64,000 bases of DNA, taken from assembly GCA_041661445.1 (NCBI GenBank), contig JBAZUK010000006.1, positions 1 to 64,000 on the forward strand. Direction: 5' to 3'. Shown here piece after piece: positions 37,028 through 47,110 of this stretch. The DNA comes from JBAZUK01 sp041661445 (GTDB lineage Bacteria; Chlamydiota; Chlamydiia; Chlamydiales; SM23-39). Under the pieces are notes generated by a model, which made no database searches, had not been told where the DNA came from, and was given only the letters and a program-made list of their open reading frames with translations. The stretch's first letter is position 1; the number at the start of each line of letters is the position of its first letter. A program made the translations under genes and the position numbers.

Positions 37028-40000
37028 ATGAGAAAATGTTTAAATCATTATTTTTTTAGAATTTTATTTTTTATTTTATTGTCTGTAGAAGGATTTGGAG
37101 CTTCGGCGACATGGATTTCTAATGCCAATGCAAACTGGAGTGATAATTCAAGGTGGTCTCCAGCAGCATTTCCCAATGGAATAGACGATGTTGCATCATT
37201 TTTAAGTGCTATTACTGCAAATAGAAACGTTTCAGTTAATACAAGTGTTACTGTCGGATCTTTAGTTTTTAATAATCTTTTTAATTATAGCCTTAATCTT
37301 GCTGGAGGAAATACTATTACTTTTCAGACATCATCAGGCAATGGTTCAATTCAGATATTAAATACAACAGCAAATTCTGCAACCAATACTCATCAGATCT
37401 CAGCCAACCTTTCATTAACATCTTTCGTAGATATTTCACAGGCATGTAATAAACCATTTAATTTAAACTGTGCAATCAGCGGGGCTGGAGGCTTAAATAT
37501 TTCTTCCTCAAGCACAGGTGCAATTGTGATGCTTGGAGGTACTGCCAATACCTTTTCGGGACTTACAACAATTAATTCAGGATCTCTTAATCTTAGTAAA
37601 ACAGCCGGAATAAATGCAATAGCGGGGGATATTTTAATAAATGGAGGCACACTTCAGTTAATTAATGCAAATCAGATAGCCAATACTTCAAATGTAACAA
37701 TAAGCTCTGGTACCTTTGATATGAATGCCAAAACAGAAACGATAAATTCTTTAACATTCAACTCAGGAACTTTAACTCAAGGCGGCGCAACACTTTCACT
37801 CAATGCCCAGACCGGCGCATTGACGATGAGAAATACTATAATATCTGGGGATGTAACACTGACCTCAGCTACATCACTTGGTGATGATATAATTTTCGAT
37901 AATACCAATAACGGTACAGCATCCATTTCGGGTAACCTTAATCTGTTTACTGGAGCAGGAAGTATCACAAGGACATTTAATATTGCAGACGGCAGTGCAG
38001 ATGTAGATATGGATGTATCTGGTGTTATATCCCAATCATCCGGAAGCGCATCTGTTACTAAAACAGGAAGCGGAACCCTACAGTTCTCAGGAGCTTCGGC
38101 AAATACCTATTCAGGAAATACGGATATAAATGCGGGAGCTTTAAGGGCTGCAAAAAATACGGCTTTTGTCAGCGGAACTACTGTAACTGTTGCAAGCGGA
38201 GCTGCGCTGGAAGCGACAGGAGGTATAACCAACAATCCCGTTTTAAGTTTGTCTGGTTCTGGAGTTGGAGGAAACGGGGCTCTTAGAAATATTAGCGGAA
38301 ACAATACTTTTTCTAATACCGTTGGTCTTGCAAGTCCTGTGACCATCCAATCGGACGCTGGAACATTAACATTAAGCAATGTGATATCAGGGGCCCAGCC
38401 ACTTACTAAATCGGGAAACGGAACTTTACTTTTTTCCGGAGGATCATCCAATACTTATTCAGGACTTACAACAATCAGCTTAGGAACACTTCAGCTTGAT
38501 AAAACAGCCGGACAGGATGCATTTGCGGGGGACGCATTAGTAAACGGCGGGACCCTTCAACTTATAAATTCCAACCAAATACCCGATACTTCAAATGTAA
38601 CAATAAGCTCAGGTACTTTTGATTTGAATGCAAATGCAGAAACGATAAATTCTTTAACATTCAACTCAGGAACTTTAACTCAAGGCGGCGCAACACTTTC
38701 GCTCAATGCCCAGACAGGTGCATTGACAATGAGAAATACTACAATTTCGGGGGCTGTAACACTGACATCGGCTACATCACTTGGTGATGATATAATTTTC
38801 GATAATACCAATAACGGAACAGCATCCATTTCAGGTAACCTTAATCTGTTTACTGGAGCTGGAAGTATCACAAGGACATTTAATATCGCAGACGGCAGCG
38901 CGGATGTAGATATGGATGTATCTGGTATTATATCCCAATCAGCCGGAAGCGCATCTGTTACTAAAACAGGAAGCGGAACCCTACAGTTCTCAGGAGCTTC
39001 GGCAAATACTTATTCAGGAAATACAAATATAAATGCTGGAGCTTTAAGGGCTGCAAAAAATACGGCTTTTGTCAGCGGAACTACTGTAACTGTTGCAAGC
39101 GGAGCTGCGCTGGAAGCAACAGGAGGTATAACCAACAATCCTATTTTAAGTTTGTCTGGTTCTGGAGTTGGAGGAAACGGGGCTCTTAGAAATATTAGCG
39201 GAAACAATACTTTTTCTAATACCGTTGGTCTTGCAAGTCCTGTGACTATCCAATCGGATGCTGGAACATTAACATTAAGCAACGTGATATCGGGGGCCCA
39301 GCCACTTACTAAATCGGGAAACGGAACTTTACTTTTTTCAGGAGGATCATCCAATACTTATTCAGGACTTACAACAATCAGCTCAGGAACTCTTCAGCTT
39401 GATAAAACAGCCGGACTGGATGCATTTGCAGGGGACGCATTAGTAAACGGCGGGACCCTTCAGCTTGTAAATTCCAACCAAATACCCGATACTTCAACTG
39501 TAACAATAAGCTCTGGTACTTTTGATCTAAATAGTCAGAGTGAAACAATTAAAGAGTTAATATTTACAAACGGATCAGTTGATAATTTATCAAGCTTGAG
39601 TTTGAATAATGGAGCTGCTACATCATTAAGTATGGGTGATGTAAATCTTCCTACATCTCCTTCATCGGGATCTATTGCTTTAACAGGCGCTGCTGGAGGT
39701 ACAGACATTATTTATAGTGGATCTATCCTTGGAAATATTTCAGCTGATCTTGATCTAGGAATAAATTCAAGACAGATCCAATCCAGCAATCTGGGAGCGG
39801 TTTTAAATATTTCGGGAATTATTTCCGGTACCGGGGCAAATCTGACAATTCTAGGTCCTGGGACTGTAAGATTTTCAGGCAGCAGCAATAATAGTTATTC
39901 TAACCTTACAACTGTAAGTTCAGGAATACTGCAGCTTAATAAAACTTCCGGAATAAATGCAATCATCGGAGATATAACAATAAACGGCGGTACTGTTCAA

Positions 40001-43000
40001 TTAATTAGTTCAAATCAGATAATTGATAATTCGACGGTTACATTAAGCTCAGGAACTTTTGATCTAAACAATCTGAATGAAACTTTTAAGGAATTAATAT
40101 TTTCCGGAGGTTCATTAAATAATTTGAACTCTCTTACTTTAAATCATTCTGCTGATACTTCACTTGTTATTGGCGATGTTAATCTTCCTTCTGCCCCTTT
40201 GGGAGGAAATATCTTTATTACAAGCGCAGCCGGTGGTACAGATATTATCTATAATGGAGCTACCCTTGGAAACATTTCAGCGAATCTTGATCTAGGAGTA
40301 AATTCAAGACAGATCCAATCCAGCAATCTGGGAGCAGTTTTGAATATTTCAGGAATTATATCAGGAACAGGTGCAGATCTGACAATATCAGGACCTGGTA
40401 CACTTGAGTTTTCTGGCAGCAGCAGCAATAGTTATTCTAATCTTACAACTGTAAGTTCAGGAATACTGCAGCTTAATAAAACTTCGGGAATAAATGCCAT
40501 CAGCGGAGATGTAGCAATTAACGGAGGAACTCTTCTGTTAAGTAATTCAAATCAGATAAAAGATACTTCAACTGTCACATTAAGCTCGGGAACTTTTGAT
40601 CTTAATAATCAAAATGAAACAATAAAAGAATTGATCTTTACAGGTGGAACGTTAAGTAACTTATCAAATCTTTCATTAAATAACCCTTCATCTACATCTC
40701 TTATTATCAAAGATGTTACTATCCCTTCAGGAAATATTCTTCTTACAGGAACATCAGGGGGAGTAGATATTATATATAATGGGCCAACATTAGGATGCAC
40801 AATTAATTCAAATCTTGATTTGGGATCTTCACAGAGAATAATTCAAGTTGAAGATGGAGCTGCAGCAGTTGATCTAGATATTTCAGGAGTTATTTCTGCT
40901 GGATCAATAAGAAAAATCGACGCAGGAACTCTGCAATTCTCTGGAACATCTCCAAATACTTATTCAGGACTTACAACTGTCTCTGCAGGATCGCTTCTTC
41001 TGAACAAATCTGCAAACATAAATGCAATAGCAGGGGATGTGCTTATAAATGGAGGAATCCTTCAACTTATTAATCAGAATCAGATAGCCAATACTTCAAA
41101 TGTAACAATAAGCTCTGGTATTTTTGATTTGAACGCCAAAGCAGAAACAATAAATTCTCTTACTTTTGATAGTGGTGCATTGACTCAGGGAGGAGCTCTG
41201 CTAACTTTGCAGGGAAGCTCAAATCCCCTCACTATGAGAAATACTACTATTTCCGGTCCAATTTCACTTTCGGCATCTACTGGAGATATTGTGTTTGATA
41301 GTACAAATAATGGAACAGCAGTAATTTCAGGTCCTTTAACTTTGTCAAATAATTCTACAAGATCAATAAATGTTTCAGATGGCGCTTCTTCAACAGATAT
41401 GAATATTTCTGGTATTATTTCCGGATCTGGTGCAAACATAGCTAAAACTGGAAATGGAACTTTGCAGTTTTCAGGTATAGCTTCCAATACCTATTCAGGG
41501 CTTACTACAATTAGCGGGGGAGCTCTTCAGCTTAATAAATCAGCTGGATTGGACGCCATAGCAGGTAACATTTTAATAAATGGAGGAACTCTTCAATTAC
41601 TGAACTTAGAACAGATTAACAATCTTTCGACAGTTACCATTACCAGCGGATTGTTTGATTTAAATAATAAAACAGAGAGTTTCCAAGAACTTATTTATAC
41701 TGGAGGTTCTTTAATCAACTTATCAACATTGACCTTAAGCAATCCGGGAAACACTTTTCTTTATATGGGCGGGGTTACTCTCCCTGATCCAACAATTCTC
41801 TTAACAGGTCCCTCAGGAGGAGCGGATGTGGTTTATGATGGTAATGGGACTGCAGTGATTGCCGCAGATATCGACTTGGGTGGAGTTGAAAGAAATTTTC
41901 AGATTGCTGGTACAGTTGATCCTGACAATCCTATAATCAATTACATGAATATTTCTGGAAATATAACAAATGGTTCTATTGAGAAAACAGGTCCAGGGAC
42001 TCTCATTACTTCAGGTCCAAATAATATTATTTCACAGATAGATATTAATGATGGCGGACTTCAGATAGAAGGAAATGTTACAGTTGGGGATGTTAACATA
42101 AATGCTTTGGGTACTTTATTGGGAAGAGGCACAATAATAACATCTACAAGAGTGATGAATTCAGGAACCCTTCATCCCGATGCTTTTGGGACAGAGTTAG
42201 ATATTCAGACAATTAACGGGAATTATATTCAAACTTCCAGCGGAAAGTTTTTCAGCAATTTCGATACTGATGGCAAAGTATTTGATAAACTTGTTGTAGA
42301 TAATGGGTCTGTAAATCTTGACGGAAATCTTACAGTTGATTTTGTAAATGCTTCATATAATGTGGTTAATGACAATGTTTTAATCGACAACTCCGGTGGA
42401 ACAGGTATTAACGGAACATTCTCGACAGTTAATTTTATCAATCTTCCTGCAAACGTAAGTGTGCTGTTAGACTACAGCCCTAATTTAGTAGAACTGCTTT
42501 TTAATGTAACAATTAAAAAATATGTTGATATCACAAAGATGTTTTTTGCTTCTGTCGATGAAGAGCATAGGCATCTCCTTTCAAGATTATATTCTGAAGG
42601 GAGAGTTAATGATACATTTATAAAAAATAGTTCTAAAAAAGATCTGCTATCCAAAAATACCTGTCTTGATGAGGAACAATATGTCTGCAGCAATTCAGAT
42701 AAAATTTTTAGAGGTAAAAATTATAAAGAGGGCAAAGAGTCAAAAGATCATTACAATATATCCATCTCGCTCTTTAAGGATTCATGGTCTATGAATCAGG
42801 TTATGGACGAAAACGGTTTACATGCAAAATCTTCGGGAATAGTCGGAAGTTTTGAATATTATTTTTCAAGAGGTATTCTGGGTACTTCAGTTACTTATCA
42901 GTCTTCTAAAGAAAAAGTTGAAAATGATTGGGGAATGATTCGGGAAAGATCACTGAGAGCAAATATTTACTCATCTATATTCTTGCCCTATAATTTTACT

Positions 43001-43576
43001 TTATATCTCTTGTTTGGAGGAGGCAAGGAATATCTGCATATTAATAGAATAGTAAATATTGAAACTAATAATATTGCAATGTCTAATCCTTCAGGATTAG
43101 AAAGAAATTCCCTTTTGGGGATGGATTACTCAATTGACTATAAAAATCTATCTATTGTCCCAACTCTTTATTTTGACTACGCAAAGATACATTTGGACAA
43201 ATATACTGCTCACGGCTCAGATAAAATTAATAATTACACTATCCTAAAGCAAGGTGCGCACGGTCTTTTTTCAAATATTGGTCTTAGAGCATCATACCTT
43301 TTATATGGTAGAAATATAAAATTTCTTCCCGAACTGCATTTTTTTTGGCAAAAAAATTTATCAAACAATACAAGAAATATCAAAATTCAAACCAATTTTT
43401 TGCAAGGAGCCCTTATTCAAGAAGTGATTGGAAGAGGTAAGGATTTTTATAATTTCGGCTGCAGTTTGGATCTTATCACGAAAAAAAAGATTTCCCTCAA
43501 AGCTGAATATGATTTCATTATGAATAAAAATTTAAAATTTAATTCTGTATTTATAAATCTTGGAAAGGATTTTTAA
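37028..43576 (+). CDS. Giant autotransporter (type Va) with PATR-type beta-helix repeats
   Basis: A 2182-residue outer-membrane protein. Residues 1-25 are a signal peptide, followed by ATWISNANANWSDNSRW, typical of autotransporter passengers. The passenger (to about residue 1830) holds nine copies of the passenger-associated repeat with core NTYSGLTTIxxGxLQL and GDxxINGGTLQL. About residues 1900-2182 form a beta-barrel of alternating hydrophobic strands ending in Phe, the usual C-terminal signature for BAM insertion. A more charged linker with DKIFRGKNYKEGKESKD precedes the barrel. The passenger carries a near-identical 903-bp tandem duplication. It differs from chlamydial Pmp proteins, as I do not see the repeated GGAI and FxxN motifs. 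The role as adhesin or surface layer is inferred. Confidence 0.85.
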   Translation: MRKCLNHYFFRILFFILLSVEGFGASATWISNANANWSDNSRWSPAAFPNGIDDVASFLSAITANRNVSVNTSVTVGSLVFNNLFNYSLNLAGGNTITFQTSSGNGSIQILNTTANSATNTHQISANLSLTSFVDISQACNKPFNLNCAISGAGGLNISSSSTGAIVMLGGTANTFSGLTTINSGSLNLSKTAGINAIAGDILINGGTLQLINANQIANTSNVTISSGTFDMNAKTETINSLTFNSGTLTQGGATLSLNAQTGALTMRNTIISGDVTLTSATSLGDDIIFDNTNNGTASISGNLNLFTGAGSITRTFNIADGSADVDMDVSGVISQSSGSASVTKTGSGTLQFSGASANTYSGNTDINAGALRAAKNTAFVSGTTVTVASGAALEATGGITNNPVLSLSGSGVGGNGALRNISGNNTFSNTVGLASPVTIQSDAGTLTLSNVISGAQPLTKSGNGTLLFSGGSSNTYSGLTTISLGTLQLDKTAGQDAFAGDALVNGGTLQLINSNQIPDTSNVTISSGTFDLNANAETINSLTFNSGTLTQGGATLSLNAQTGALTMRNTTISGAVTLTSATSLGDDIIFDNTNNGTASISGNLNLFTGAGSITRTFNIADGSADVDMDVSGIISQSAGSASVTKTGSGTLQFSGASANTYSGNTNINAGALRAAKNTAFVSGTTVTVASGAALEATGGITNNPILSLSGSGVGGNGALRNISGNNTFSNTVGLASPVTIQSDAGTLTLSNVISGAQPLTKSGNGTLLFSGGSSNTYSGLTTISSGTLQLDKTAGLDAFAGDALVNGGTLQLVNSNQIPDTSTVTISSGTFDLNSQSETIKELIFTNGSVDNLSSLSLNNGAATSLSMGDVNLPTSPSSGSIALTGAAGGTDIIYSGSILGNISADLDLGINSRQIQSSNLGAVLNISGIISGTGANLTILGPGTVRFSGSSNNSYSNLTTVSSGILQLNKTSGINAIIGDITINGGTVQLISSNQIIDNSTVTLSSGTFDLNNLNETFKELIFSGGSLNNLNSLTLNHSADTSLVIGDVNLPSAPLGGNIFITSAAGGTDIIYNGATLGNISANLDLGVNSRQIQSSNLGAVLNISGIISGTGADLTISGPGTLEFSGSSSNSYSNLTTVSSGILQLNKTSGINAISGDVAINGGTLLLSNSNQIKDTSTVTLSSGTFDLNNQNETIKELIFTGGTLSNLSNLSLNNPSSTSLIIKDVTIPSGNILLTGTSGGVDIIYNGPTLGCTINSNLDLGSSQRIIQVEDGAAAVDLDISGVISAGSIRKIDAGTLQFSGTSPNTYSGLTTVSAGSLLLNKSANINAIAGDVLINGGILQLINQNQIANTSNVTISSGIFDLNAKAETINSLTFDSGALTQGGALLTLQGSSNPLTMRNTTISGPISLSASTGDIVFDSTNNGTAVISGPLTLSNNSTRSINVSDGASSTDMNISGIISGSGANIAKTGNGTLQFSGIASNTYSGLTTISGGALQLNKSAGLDAIAGNILINGGTLQLLNLEQINNLSTVTITSGLFDLNNKTESFQELIYTGGSLINLSTLTLSNPGNTFLYMGGVTLPDPTILLTGPSGGADVVYDGNGTAVIAADIDLGGVERNFQIAGTVDPDNPIINYMNISGNITNGSIEKTGPGTLITSGPNNIISQIDINDGGLQIEGNVTVGDVNINALGTLLGRGTIITSTRVMNSGTLHPDAFGTELDIQTINGNYIQTSSGKFFSNFDTDGKVFDKLVVDNGSVNLDGNLTVDFVNASYNVVNDNVLIDNSGGTGINGTFSTVNFINLPANVSVLLDYSPNLVELLFNVTIKKYVDITKMFFASVDEEHRHLLSRLYSEGRVNDTFIKNSSKKDLLSKNTCLDEEQYVCSNSDKIFRGKNYKEGKESKDHYNISISLFKDSWSMNQVMDENGLHAKSSGIVGSFEYYFSRGILGTSVTYQSSKEKVENDWGMIRERSLRANIYSSIFLPYNFTLYLLFGGGKEYLHINRIVNIETNNIAMSNPSGLERNSLLGMDYSIDYKNLSIVPTLYFDYAKIHLDKYTAHGSDKINNYTILKQGAHGLFSNIGLRASYLLYGRNIKFLPELHFFWQKNLSNNTRNIKIQTNFLQGALIQEVIGRGKDFYNFGCSLDLITKKKISLKAEYDFIMNKNLKFNSVFINLGKDF
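37683..39488 (+). repeat. Two near-identical 903-bp tandem units in the autotransporter passenger
   Basis: Unit one spans about 37683-38585 and unit two 38586-39488, each 301 codons. Only scattered, mostly silent differences are visible over long stretches such as SATSLGDDIIFDNTNNG and KNTAFVSGTTVTVASG. A third, partial copy of the first 45 or so bases follows and then diverges. The near identity points to a recent duplication. Confidence 0.85.
39490..40563 (+). repeat. Two older 537-bp units in the autotransporter passenger
   Basis: The segment RQIQSSNLGAVLNISGIISG occurs twice exactly 537 bp (179 codons) apart, at 39768 onward and 40305 onward. Flanking DNA (for example AACATTTCAG/AATATTTCAG and CTTAATAAAACTTC) is similar but more diverged than in the 903-bp units. 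Boundaries are approximate. Confidence 0.7.
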
Positions 43577-43648
43577 CTAAACATTTATCAAAAGTCATGA
43601 GAATGAAAGTATATTTTATATTTTCAATATGCAGATATAAGAAAAAAA

Positions 43649-44641
43649 TTAAGAAATTTTTTTGTAAATCTTGCTGAAAGATTTTAATTTCTTTACAAGA
43701 ACATCAAAGCCAAGTCTGTTTAATGCAGATAATTCAACAAGAGTATCTTCTTTGAAGGGATAAAATTTTTTGAAATTCTTAATGTTCTCTTCTTGATCAA
43801 GATCGATCTTATTTAATATAGTTAAAAAAGGTTTGTTCAATAAATCTTTGCTGTAAGAGTTTATTTCATCAATAAGAATTTCAAAATCAGATATCGGATC
43901 TTGAGAAGATATGTCGACAACAAAAATTAAAATAGAAGTTCTTTCGATGTGTTTTAAGAAAGCTATTCCAAGACCTTTATTTTGATGGGCCCCTTTAATA
44001 ATTCCCGGAATGTCGGCAACTGTTATTCGAGTATAATCATCAAACTCGAGAAGTCCGATATTGGGGTAGAGGGTAGTAAAAGGATAATCACCAATTTTTG
44101 CTTTGCTATTGGTAAGTTGTTTTAAGATTGTAGATTTTCCGGCATTTGGCATGCCGATAAGACCGACTTCCGCTATTAATTTGAGCTCAAGGTGGATTTC
44201 TTTTGTCTCACCAGTTTGACCTTCTGTATAATTGTTTGGAGCTTGGTTAGTGGACGAGCGAAAAGAAGAATTGCCTCTTCCGCCTTTTCCTCCTTTGCAA
44301 ACAACAAACTTATCGTTCTTGTCAGTGAATTCAAATAAGATATTGTTTTTCTCTTTAACGATTGTTCCTATTGGTACTTTTACTATTAAATCTGAACCGT
44401 CTTTTCCTTTTTTATGAGCAGAACCACCTTGATGGCCATCTTCTGCTTTAATAATTTGTCTATGAAAAAATTTCTCCAATGATAGTAAATGATCATCGAC
44501 TTCTAAAATAATCGATCCTCCCTTGCCGCCGTCTCCACCTGAAGGACCACCTTTTGGAATGAATTTTTCTCTTCTAAAAGCAACGGCTCCATTACCGCCA
44601 TTTCCGGCAATAAATTTAACTTTAAGAGAATCAATAAACAT
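43649..44641 (-). CDS. obg: Obg/CgtA ribosome-associated GTPase
   Basis: The 330-residue protein has the glycine-rich Obg domain at residues 1-158 (GGNGAVAFRREKFIPKGGPS, GGKGGRGNSSFRSSTNQAP) and the GTPase domain after it: G1 GMPNAGKST (163-171), G2 and G3 around TVADIPGIIKGAHQNKGLG, and G4 NKID. The OCT extension of some Obg proteins is absent. It assists 50S assembly. It follows rpmA but a strong terminator lies between them, so it needs its own promoter or read-through. Confidence 0.95.
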   Translation of the reverse strand: MFIDSLKVKFIAGNGGNGAVAFRREKFIPKGGPSGGDGGKGGSIILEVDDHLLSLEKFFHRQIIKAEDGHQGGSAHKKGKDGSDLIVKVPIGTIVKEKNNILFEFTDKNDKFVVCKGGKGGRGNSSFRSSTNQAPNNYTEGQTGETKEIHLELKLIAEVGLIGMPNAGKSTILKQLTNSKAKIGDYPFTTLYPNIGLLEFDDYTRITVADIPGIIKGAHQNKGLGIAFLKHIERTSILIFVVDISSQDPISDFEILIDEINSYSKDLLNKPFLTILNKIDLDQEENIKNFKKFYPFKEDTLVELSALNRLGFDVLVKKLKSFSKIYKKIS

Positions 44642-44670
44642 AAATTACTGGGTTTATAAAATAAAAAATG

Positions 44671-44696
44671 AAAAAAGGCTTCTTAATTAAGAAGCC
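44671..44696 (-). terminator. Rho-independent terminator between rpmA and obg
   Basis: A perfect palindrome GGCTTCTTAATTAAGAAGCC at 44677-44696, followed on the minus strand by six T (44676-44671). It lies 6 bp after the rpmA stop and before obg. Confidence 0.88.
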
Positions 44697-44702
44697 ATTA
44701 AC

Positions 44703-44951
44703 TTATTTTGGAAGAACTGAAACAAAAGTTTTATTGGTTTTTTTGAAAGATACCACGCCATCTACCAAAGCAAATAATGTGAAATCTTTTCCTACACCTA
44801 CATTCTTAGCAGGGTACCATTTTGTTCCTCTTTGTCTTACAATGATCGAACCTGTTGTAATAAATTCTCCATGAGCAGCTTTTATTCCAAGTCTTTTGGA
44901 ATTCGAGTCTCTTCCGTTTCTGGTTGAACCTTGACCTTTCTTATGTGCCAT
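44703..44951 (-). CDS. rpmA: 50S ribosomal protein L27
   Basis: An 82-residue protein with AHKKGQGSTRNGRDSNSKRLG at the N-terminus, then ITTGSIIVRQRGTKWYPAKNVGVGKD, the L27 core. Its N-terminus reaches the peptidyl-transferase centre; here the mature start is MAHKKG without the cleaved leader of Firmicutes. It is 11 bp downstream of rplU. Confidence 0.97.
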   Translation of the reverse strand: MAHKKGQGSTRNGRDSNSKRLGIKAAHGEFITTGSIIVRQRGTKWYPAKNVGVGKDFTLFALVDGVVSFKKTNKTFVSVLPK

Positions 44952-44962
44952 TATTCTTTCTC

Positions 44963-45277
44963 CTAAATTAGCTCTATCTTGTTAACTTTAATTTTTAAAT
45001 ATTTTTGACGATGACCTTTTTTTCGGCGAGAATTTTTTCTTTCTTTGTATTTATAGGTAATAACCTTTGGTCCTTTAACCTGTTCAACAACTTCCGCATT
45101 AACTTTGCAATTGTCAACAAAAGGTTTTCCAACAATTATTTTATTTCCATCATTTAAAAGAAGAATTTCTTTAAATTCAACTATACCGTCATTAATATCG
45201 CTTAAAAGTTCAATTTCGTAAGTGCCGCCTTCTTCAATTTTATATTGCTTTGAGCCGGTTTGAATAATCGCGTACAT
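44963..45277 (-). CDS. rplU: 50S ribosomal protein L21
   Basis: The 104-residue protein begins YAIIQTGSKQYKIEEGG and ends with the basic tail YKERKNSRRKKGHRQKYLKIKV, both diagnostic of L21. It is followed by rpmA and has a good promoter upstream. Confidence 0.96.
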   Translation of the reverse strand: MYAIIQTGSKQYKIEEGGTYEIELLSDINDGIVEFKEILLLNDGNKIIVGKPFVDNCKVNAEVVEQVKGPKVITYKYKERKNSRRKKGHRQKYLKIKVNKIELI

Positions 45278-45313
45278 GATAACTCCAAAAATATTTTTAA
45301 GATTAAATGATAT

Positions 45314-45342
45314 ATAATACTGAAATATTATCCAAGAGTCAA
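45314..45342 (-). promoter_or_regulatory. Sigma-70-type promoter for rplU-rpmA
   Basis: On the minus strand, TTGACT (45342-45337), exactly 17 bp, then TATTAT (45319-45314). The predicted start is near 45307, giving a leader of about 30 nt before rplU. Both elements match 5 of 6 bases. Confidence 0.65.
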
Positions 45343-45343
45343 G

Positions 45344-46171
45344 TTATTCATATGAATAAAAAAGTTTTTTTATCGGAAGCAGGACTATATAAAAAATTGT
45401 TATGATAATCGCAATCGTCGCTCCAGGCGGCCAGGATAGTAAATAAGAAATATAAATACCTAATGTATTGAATATTAAACAAAATATTACAGATAAAACC
45501 ATCATGACCTGCAGTCTGTATGTGAAAAAATTGGCTATGGTGGCAGGAATTGTCAACATGGCGATTATTAAAATAATGCCTACTATTTTTATTAATAAAA
45601 CAATTGAAAGACTGATTAGAGCAAGCAGGAGATAATAAAATGTTTTTACATAAACCTTTTGAAGATAAGCTGTTTCTTCGTCAAAACATATAATTAAGAA
45701 TTTTCTATAATAAATAATTGAAAAAAAAAGTATTAACAAACCTAATGCTGATAAAATATATATATCTATTGCATTAGTAGTGAATAAATCTCCGAACAGA
45801 ACATGTGTACAGGTTGCCTGCCTGTGAGGGACGAACGCTAAAAAAATAATTCCGATCGCCATTCCGCAAGACCAGATCATGGCAATAACGGCATCCTCTT
45901 TTTGCTTATAATTTAAATGGACCCAACCAATCAAAAATGCAGAAAGTAAAGACGCGATAACTGCTCCGTACATCGGATCAAGCCAGGCAATATTATATTT
46001 ATAGCTTAAGAAATCAAATAATCCGATTCCCGCTAAGATAGAATGAGAAATGCTTCCGGTTATCGAAGAGATTCTTTTTATAACTACATAAGATCCCATT
46101 ATTCCGCTAGTTAATGAAGATATGATTCCTGCTAAAAAAGCAAATTGTAAAAAAATCGGTATACTAATCAT
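45344..46171 (-). CDS. Metal ABC transporter permease (ZnuB/TroC, ABC-3 family)
   Basis: A 275-residue membrane protein with seven to nine helices. The ABC-3 family hallmarks are the N-terminal region GIISSLTSGIMGSYVVIKRISSI with SHSILAGIGL, ILIIAMLTIPATIANFFT, and the terminal WPPGATIAIIITIFY. Together with the ATPase gene that it overlaps by 8 bp it imports Zn, Mn or Fe; no binding protein gene is adjacent. The place beside rplU-rpmA-obg matches the C. trachomatis arrangement. Confidence 0.9.
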   Translation of the reverse strand: MISIPIFLQFAFLAGIISSLTSGIMGSYVVIKRISSITGSISHSILAGIGLFDFLSYKYNIAWLDPMYGAVIASLLSAFLIGWVHLNYKQKEDAVIAMIWSCGMAIGIIFLAFVPHRQATCTHVLFGDLFTTNAIDIYILSALGLLILFFSIIYYRKFLIICFDEETAYLQKVYVKTFYYLLLALISLSIVLLIKIVGIILIIAMLTIPATIANFFTYRLQVMMVLSVIFCLIFNTLGIYISYLLSWPPGATIAIIITIFYIVLLPIKKLFYSYE

Positions 46172-46883
46172 TTTTTTTCCTGATTATCGGGCTATGATAC
46201 AATCCCAAAGCGAAATGTTCGCATACTTCACTTGGGAGAAGAGTATTAACAGAGCATTGAACTGTTATGACTTTTTTTACCCTGCTAATAATAGTTTGAA
46301 GATCGTGACTTACCATTAAAATCGTTGTTGTTTTATTTATTTCGGTTAGAATATCAAAAATTGTTTTTTCTGATTCGGGATCGATGTTGGCAGTCGGCTC
46401 GTCCAAAATTAAAATTTCAGGATCAGAAATCAAGGCTCTTGCTATTAGAGCTTTTTGAGTTTCTCCCCCTGAAAGACTGCCAAAAGGGCTGTGTACAAAA
46501 TTTTTTAAACCCATTTTTTCAAGAATTTGTATGGCTTTTTCTTTTTGATCTTTCTTGAAAAAACCAAAATGTGATTTTGTCAGCATTCCAAGAAGAACAA
46601 ATTCTAGGACAGTAATTGGGAACTGCTTGTCAATATTATACGCCTGAGGAACATATCCAAACTTTTCTCTTACTTCTCTGGGTTCTTTGCCGAAGACTCT
46701 AATTCTGCCGGTATGGGGCGCATAAATTCCAATTATTAGTTTTAATAAAGTGGTTTTGCCTCCTCCATTGGGTCCAATAATGCCTAAAAAGTCACCTTCT
46801 TCTACAGATAGATTTACGTCTTTTAAAATAGGTTTGACTTTGTAACAGAAACTAACTTTTTCGATTTCAAGTATTTTTTTCAT
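46164..46883 (-). CDS. Metal ABC transporter ATP-binding protein (ZnuC/TroB type)
   Basis: An ABC ATPase of about 239 residues with Walker A GPNGGGKTTLL, the signature LSGGETQKALIARAL, Walker B EILILDEPTANID and the switch His in VSHDL. PQAYNIDKQFPITVLEFVLLG is typical of the zinc/manganese subfamily. I set the start at 46883 (MKKILEIEKVSF); the frame can extend to 46907. It overlaps the permease gene. Confidence 0.92.
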   Translation of the reverse strand: MKKILEIEKVSFCYKVKPILKDVNLSVEEGDFLGIIGPNGGGKTTLLKLIIGIYAPHTGRIRVFGKEPREVREKFGYVPQAYNIDKQFPITVLEFVLLGMLTKSHFGFFKKDQKEKAIQILEKMGLKNFVHSPFGSLSGGETQKALIARALISDPEILILDEPTANIDPESEKTIFDILTEINKTTTILMVSHDLQTIISRVKKVITVQCSVNTLLPSEVCEHFALGLYHSPIIRKKND

Positions 46884-47022
46884 AAAAATCAGTTTAATAA
46901 AAAACATATATTTTTTTAATCTAATATTTTTTTTTGTAATCCCAAAGTTATGATGACGCTCAATGTTTTTAAATCTGAGTTTGCTAATTTATATGATTAT
47001 TTAATAAAATAGATTTCTTTTT

Positions 47023-47110
47023 GGAGGAGTGTCCGAGTGGCTTAAGGGGCACGCTTGGAAAGCGTGTGTTACGTTAATTCGTACCGTGGGTTCGAATCCC
47101 ACCTCCTCCG
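47023..47110 (+). tRNA. tRNA-Ser (anticodon GGA)
   Basis: An 88-nt class II tRNA: acceptor GGAGGAG with CTCCTCC and discriminator G at 47110; anticodon loop TTGGAAA, giving GGA; a long variable arm; T arm GTGGG-TTCGAAT-CCCAC. CCA is encoded at 47111-47113. A recombinase remnant reads antisense into the 3' half, so this is a likely integration site. Confidence 0.95.

Noticed and set aside
37777..39354. Several minus-strand open frames in the autotransporter gene, repeated at 903 bp spacing
   Set aside because: They mirror the repeated coding strand, are rich in Pro and Val, and have no ribosome-binding site.
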